A DNA stretch of 60,000 nt from Zygnema cylindricum (Eukaryota > Streptophyta > Zygnematophyceae > Zygnematales > Zygnemataceae), in the NCBI GenBank assembly GCA_037447655.1, contig JBBHKE010001556.1:64001-124000 (forward strand), read 5' to 3'. Each line of letters starts with the position of its first letter. Position 1 is the first letter of the stretch. Below the pieces are notes generated by a model, which searched no databases, had not been told where the DNA came from, and saw nothing but the letters and a program-made list of their open reading frames with translations. Shown in pieces: positions 55,403 through 60,000 of the stretch. Position numbers and translations under genes: made by a program.

Positions 55403-56722
55403 TTATGGATCCTCTGACTTTCTCATTTCTAAGTCATACACTTTACACTCCTCGTCATCGTCAAGTACCTCCTCTCTCTTTACTACCCTTATACCTCCAA
55501 AAGCACACTGTTGCCTTCGAGCAATTTCTGTGTACTTTTCTCTCTTCCCCATTCTACCGATGTGAAGAAGCTCCAATTTTTCTTCATCCTCTTTCTCCTC
55601 TTCCTCTTCGTCCTCCTCATCCACATTCCAACTTCTAAGTTTTTCCAAACAAGGGCATTCCTCCATAAAATGACCCGGTTCCCTACAAAAGAAGCAAACC
55701 CCTTTTTTCAAAGCTCCCGTGTCTTTTCCTCTCCCTCTTTTTCCACCAAAGTTCCGATAAGGTTTACCTTTGTCTTTCTTCCTCTCATCACGCTTCCGCT
55801 CGTCACCACCGTTCCTCTCATCACGCTTCCGCTCGTCACCACCGTTCCTCTCATCACGCTTCCGCTCGTCACCGCCGCTCCTCTCATCACGCTTCCGCCA
55901 ATCACCACCAGCTGAAAATGCATTGACCCTGTCCCTTCCCCTACGAAGCTCCAAAGTGCTTTCCCTTACAAGAATTATCCCCATGGTAAAGCTCCAAGTC
56001 CATGAGGAGCCATCGAATGCCTGCATACGACAAATGATGTTTTCGTACTCATCTGGGAGTTTCATAAGTAGTGTATTAATCTTACTTTCCTCGGATTCTA
56101 CATATCCCGCACTAGTAAGCTCAATATATAACGCAGCAATATCATTGCAAAACTCTATCATGCTACCGCCTTTATAAACGTAGGCCTCTATTTCCTATTT
56201 TACTAATTGCTGCCTCTAAATAGTCTCACTCTTATAAATCTGAATTAGTGTTTCCCATATATCTGAAGACTTCGTTAGACTTAAAAGAGTGATAGCTATC
56301 GACTTAGACACATATCTAAGTATGAGATGTTTTGCTATAGTGTTTTTGTATTCCCATATTTTTCTGTCATTTTCTTCAATTTTAATCCCTACATGTGGTA
56401 CCATAGCTGAGAGCCTAGCTCCCCTCACCATAGGTGTCCCTTTTTCCTTCTCCCCTATTTCCCCATCCACGGAAAGATTTTTCCCTTCACCTTCCGTTGC
56501 ATCTGAACTCCTGTTGATATTCTGGGCAGCCTCAGATGAATCTCCATAGTAAGCTCCTCCAAAGCCAGGTGGCGGACATCTCACTTGTCCCGCAACAATT
56601 CCCCATAAGTGCTTCTCGAAAAGCAATCCCTCCATTGTAAACGCCCAATAAGTGAAGCATGTTCCATCAAACATAGGCACCTTAGATGGTGGGCCCATAA
56701 CCTGAAACTCTGAGACCTCCAT
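55403..56722 (-). pseudogene. Element G: Gag, two in-frame TAG codons
   Basis: Gag starts at the LTR-internal ATG (56722) and reads MEVSEFQVMGPPSKVPMFDG. TAG codons at 56216-56218 and about 18 bp later interrupt the same frame. It continues as GGSMIEFCNDIAALYIELTS and ends at 55403. The CCHC knuckle CFFCREPGHFMEEC is intact. Before it lies a repeat of 11 residues (NGGDERKRDER). The C-terminal region is Glu-rich. No protease follows. About 440 codons in all; apart from the two TAGs the frame is clean. Confidence 0.82.
55787..55905. repeat. 33-bp minisatellite inside G gag
   Basis: Three to four units of CCTCTCATCACGCTTCCGCT... each 33 bp, encoding the 11-residue repeat GGDERKRDERN on the minus strand. 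The length keeps the frame. Confidence 0.9.
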
Positions 56723-57885
56723 TGGCCCTCAGAGTATGCAGATCCAAAAGAAGCTAATCTAGATAGTGCCGACTCCAAGTTGATATATACCCAAGTGATT
56801 GACCCCTTAACAGTCACAACGCCAATATAGATTCACCCCTGTGAAATAACACTTTCTGTGTGCTAAGTTCCACCACAAAATGCAAAGTTAGAATATGAGA
56901 TTTGGACACATTCACCCACTTTGACTTTCCCTTAGAAATACAGCCACCCTGGCAGACAAAAACTTTGACCGACTACACCCTTGTGTAGCCTGGACTCCCC
57001 TGAGTCCGCAGCAAAAAGAATCACTGAAAATGGTCAAGTAAATTGATAGTTATGGCTGGCCAAAGTTTTCCATTTATACAGGGTGCTCTCTGGGAGAGGC
57101 AGCTACCTACGCAAAATTTTCTAAGTCCTATTCCCCCTCTAAAACTCTATCTACTGAAGTACGGCACCAATCAAATTACTGTGTCATACAGAAAAGTACA
57201 GGTGTCGGTGTACTTTCTGTACGGCCATTGTACGACATGGCCAAAATGTCGACACGTGTCAAATCAAGATTAGTTCCTGTAATCTCTAAAATTCCCGTAA
57301 TCCAATATTATCACGCCACGTGTCATCTGATGTGGCAAAGACCGTAAAACGCCAAAAGTGCCTTTTCCGTGATCGCGGCGCCTATCGCGGCCGTCCGATC
57401 AAAACCGGCTATAATCCTAGCCGTTGAAATTCGACGCGCGGTATTTGTTTTGCTATCGAAACAAATGCGCGGTTTTCGTTCTGTCCCAATACTGTACTTC
57501 GTACTGAACCAAACTGTATCTATGCACTAAGTATCTATTCGCCGTTAAACGAATTAATCTACATGTAATGATTTATATATTTATCAAACCCAATATATTG
57601 TAACATGTTTCCTAGACTTAACGGCTAGAGCTAACGGCTACTGCAGGTTGACGGATGACGGCAGGTACCAGGATCAATTCTTGGGTCCGTCAACTATCTT
57701 TTGGTAAGTCTACCTAATTTACCCCTTGTCTTCTCTAGAGAGCTTAGGCAGCCATGGCTCTAGCTCCCTATCCAACCTTCAGTGACTACAACAAGTGTGG
57801 GGGCTTGGAGAGGGGAGTTAGAGGCAGACTGCCTCTGCCTTTTTCTATCCTATTTACAGACCTAGAAAATACACAAATACCAAAA
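56703..57885 (-). repeat. Element G: 5' LTR
   Basis: It starts at 57885 on the minus strand (decayed terminus TTTTGGTATTTG) and ends GAGTTTCA at 56703, followed by primer-binding site GGTTATGGGCCCACC (minus strand, 56688-56702). Differences from the 3' LTR are scattered but few. A tRNA-like segment on the plus strand lies at about 57614-57692. Confidence 0.92.
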
Positions 57886-59407
57886 AAGAAACCATAGAAA
57901 GGAGAGAGAGATCAGTTTGGAGGACTGAGGTTCTCAAAGGGTCTTTGTCATTTTTGCAAAAAGTCGAGACACTTTATAGCGCATTGTGTCAAACTATCAG
58001 CTCAGGCTCCAAGAGAACCGTGGAGGGGGTTCTTCCGGAGGGAAGAAAAAGGCACTTGTGGTCACAAGAGTGAAAGGAGAGACCGAGAACGAGTCCTCTG
58101 AGGAAAAGGATAGGGAACTCTTTCTTGACAAGAGTTTGGTGGAGAAGGAGATTCCTCGTGTGCTCTCGGAGCAGTTCGCGAAGCTCCTCAAAAGGATGGA
58201 TAATCGACTCAGGTGCATCCATGCATGTGTCGTGATAAACATCTCTTTACTAAGCTATGAAAAATCCCTACTGTAGAGATAGAGTATAGGGATGGGAGAG
58301 TGGTTACTACAGATCTAGTGGGGTCGTTAGATCTGAAAGTCTTACTAGAGGTTAAGACATCTATACTCACCTTCTCATATGTACTCTATATTCCTCAGCT
58401 GAGCTCTAATCTTCTCTCTACGTTTGTGTTAGATGAGAAAGAGTTTGATACGTTCATTAAAAAGGGAGTCTCTAAAGCTAAGTATGGGGATAAAGTCTAC
58501 TTCAAGGCAGATAACGGTAGCCAATGAATGTTTAGGCTTAACTTGATGAATGCTTACTTAAAATGAAGAATGCTTACTATGTTGGTGTTCCAAAGTTGAT
58601 GATTTGGCATAAGCGGTTAGGGCATGTGCATTTTGATAGGCTGAAGGAAATGAAGAAGCTTGGTGTAGTAGAAGGCTTTCAGTTTGGGGATAATGAAATG
58701 GTGGATGATTGTAGTGGGTGTGCTAAAGGTAAGGCTCACAAACCTCCCTTTCCCAAAGCTGCAATTTATACGGGTGAGAAAGTACTAGATTTGGTCCACA
58801 TAGATATTTGGGGACCCGCAAAAGTACCTTCGGTCCGAAGGAAGAGGTTTATGTTGACAATAACCGATGACTGGTCTAAATACTCTAGGGTCCACTTCCT
58901 CAAAACAAATCTGAAACACCAACTTACTTCAAAAAATATAAAGCTTGGAGTGAGAAGTTGCATAGAACCCCCATTAAGAGAATAAAGAGTGATAATGGGG
59001 GAGAATATACCTCTAACTAGCTTGAGGAATACTTGAGAGATGAGGGAGTTCATCACCCAAAAACCGTACCATATAACCCGGAACAAAATAGGGTAGTTGA
59101 GAGGTTGAACCGAACACAATAAGATAGTGTATGCAGAATGTATATAAGAAAAGAGGAAAAAGATTTTGGGCAGAAGCCATGAACTGTGCCAACTACATTA
59201 AGAATAGAGTCCTTACCTTAGCCGTAAAAAGGAATGACACCTTATGAGAGATGAGTTGGGAGAAAACAAGATATCTCTCACCTTAAAGTATTCGGTTGTC
59301 AAGTTAAATCTCTTGATACGAATAGGAAGAACTAGAAGCCAGATGCTAAGGAAAAACCAGGAAACTTTGTAGTATATGATGAGGATGTTAAAGGATACAG
59401 GGTCTAT
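57886..59407 (+). pseudogene. Element F: zinc knuckle, protease and integrase, degenerate
   Basis: This continues F's Gag after G (PKKP, then a stop, then ERDQFGG). The knuckle reads CHFCKKSRHFIAHC. The protease region near 58190 has IDSGASMH with a small deletion after it. Integrase is clearer: MIWHKRLGHVHFDRLKEM, DDCSGCAKGKAH, VHIDIWGPAKVPS and, after shifts, IKSDNGGEYTSN and EQNRVVERLNR. Many stops and shifts follow to YDEDVKGYRVY, where element H starts at 59408. Confidence 0.85.
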
Positions 59408-60000
59408 TGAAACTCTGAGACCTCCATTAGTCCTCAGAATGGATAGCTTCCAAGAAGCCTCTAGGATAACCCTGACCCCTTTTTGTTTCAGCAAGAACAA
59501 CTGCCACCCTAGCAGAAAATAACTCTGACCACCTCCACCCCTGTAAAGGCTAGACTCCCTTGAGTCGATAGCAAAAAGAATCTTTGAATTTGCTCCCCTG
59601 AGCAGTAAGTTATGGAGGGTCAAAGTTGACCTTTTGTACAAAAACTCTCTGGGAGAGAGGAGAGACTCTATCTACTAATCTACGGAGCCAATCACATTAC
59701 ACTTTCGTACACAAAAGTACAATTGCCGGTGTACTTTCTATACAAACAGTGTAGGACATGGCCTAAATGTCGACTCGTGGTATATCCGGATTCGCTCCCT
59801 TAATCCTCAGAGATGCCGCGATTCAATGTCATTCCACCACGTCTTATCCGATGTGGTGATGATCGAAAACTGCCGAAATCCTCTTCCGCGATCTCGGCGT
59901 TAATTTCGGCCGTCCGATTAAATTCACATTTAATCGTAGCTGTAATAAATACATGCGCGGTATTCGTTTCGCTAAAGAAATAAATGCGCGGTATTCGTTT
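59408..60000 (-). repeat. Element H: 3' LTR part, minus strand, cut by window end
   Basis: It begins TGAAACTCTGAGACCTCCATT, the LTR end with the gag ATG on the minus strand, and continues as an A/G-family LTR with the conserved CTCCCTTGAGTCGATAGC block. Left flank TCTAT would be its target duplication. The rest lies outside the window. Confidence 0.88.

Larger units (their letters stand above)
53481..57885 (-). mobile_element. Element G: gag-bearing deletion derivative, minus strand
   Basis: Perfect 5-bp duplications AAGAA (53476-53480 and 57886-57890) flank LTRs of 1180 bp (53481-54660) and 1183 bp (56703-57885). The internal region is only about 2.0 kb, against about 4.3 kb in D. It contains gag and a remnant of reverse transcriptase and RNase H; protease, integrase and the reverse transcriptase core are gone. 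The primer-binding site and polypurine tract remain. It fits a non-autonomous element mobilised in trans by relatives. Confidence 0.92.
50719..60000 (+). mobile_element. Element F: Ty1/copia element, interrupted, continues past the window
   Basis: F starts with TGTTGAAACTAATAG at 50719. Its pieces are the 5' LTR (50719-51200 and 52157-52677), gag (52658-53480), then zinc knuckle, protease and integrase (57886-59407). It is split by a minus-strand solo LTR, by element G and by element H. Its reverse transcriptase, RNase H and 3' LTR lie beyond 60000, if they exist. Confidence 0.88.

Noticed and set aside
54937-56177. Plus-strand open frames across element G
   Set aside because: They are shadows of G's Lys/Glu-rich minus-strand gag and pol remnant. 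The minus strand shows the zinc knuckle and Gag signature.

Overview
The window looks like a transposon-dense nuclear region of a streptophyte plant. One multi-exon plant-type gene (F-box/MYND protein, 41970-44077) sits among nested Ty1/copia LTR retrotransposons, a LINE-like relic and small DNA transposons. The copia elements carry a 15-nt site that, as I recall it, matches the anticodon arm of plant initiator tRNA-Met. The species cannot be fixed from sequence alone. A non-seed lineage is a guess.

Layout. 1-2090: 5' end of copia element A (partial LTR, gag, protease), cut off abruptly. 2091-4422: a decayed, unrecognised gene with a long Glu-rich tail. 4578-30112: one 25.5-kb nest. Outer element B is flanked by ATGAT repeats. 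Its reverse transcriptase is split by minus-strand element C (7651-21474). C's gag is split by the intact young element D (12497-18905, CTTCT repeats). C's 5' LTR holds a solo LTR (19543-20587, ATACA repeats). B's RNase H is split by degenerate element E (22266-28829), which ends in LTR-gag-pol-LTR-partial gag. 30200-31420: diverged GC-rich repeat units with a 40-C run. 32709-33986: LINE-like reverse transcriptase pseudogene. 35583-36466: non-autonomous hAT-like element with an 8-bp target duplication. 38583-39402: two foldback MITEs. 41970-44077: the F-box/MYND gene, three exons. 44078-50718: mostly unrecognised intergenic DNA with small repeats. 50719-60000: second nest. Element F (plus strand) contains a minus-strand solo LTR (51201-52151), a minus-strand gag-bearing deletion derivative G (53481-57885, AAGAA repeats) and the start of a further minus-strand element H (59408 onward).

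How it works together. The copia elements A, C, D, E, F, G and H form one related group with unusual architecture. The LTR ends in TTGCA or a variant. It is followed at once by GGTTATGGGCCCACC, complementary to the initiator tRNA-Met anticodon arm, so priming by a tRNA half, as in Drosophila copia, is likely. This site lies inside the gag reading frame and its ATG is in frame. A second in-frame ATG lies 20 bp inside the LTR. Several of the LTRs also carry a tRNA-like sequence in antisense orientation. D encodes an uninterrupted 1449-residue Gag-Pol with all catalytic residues present and could supply proteins to the broken relatives. The only apparently intact host gene is the F-box/MYND gene.
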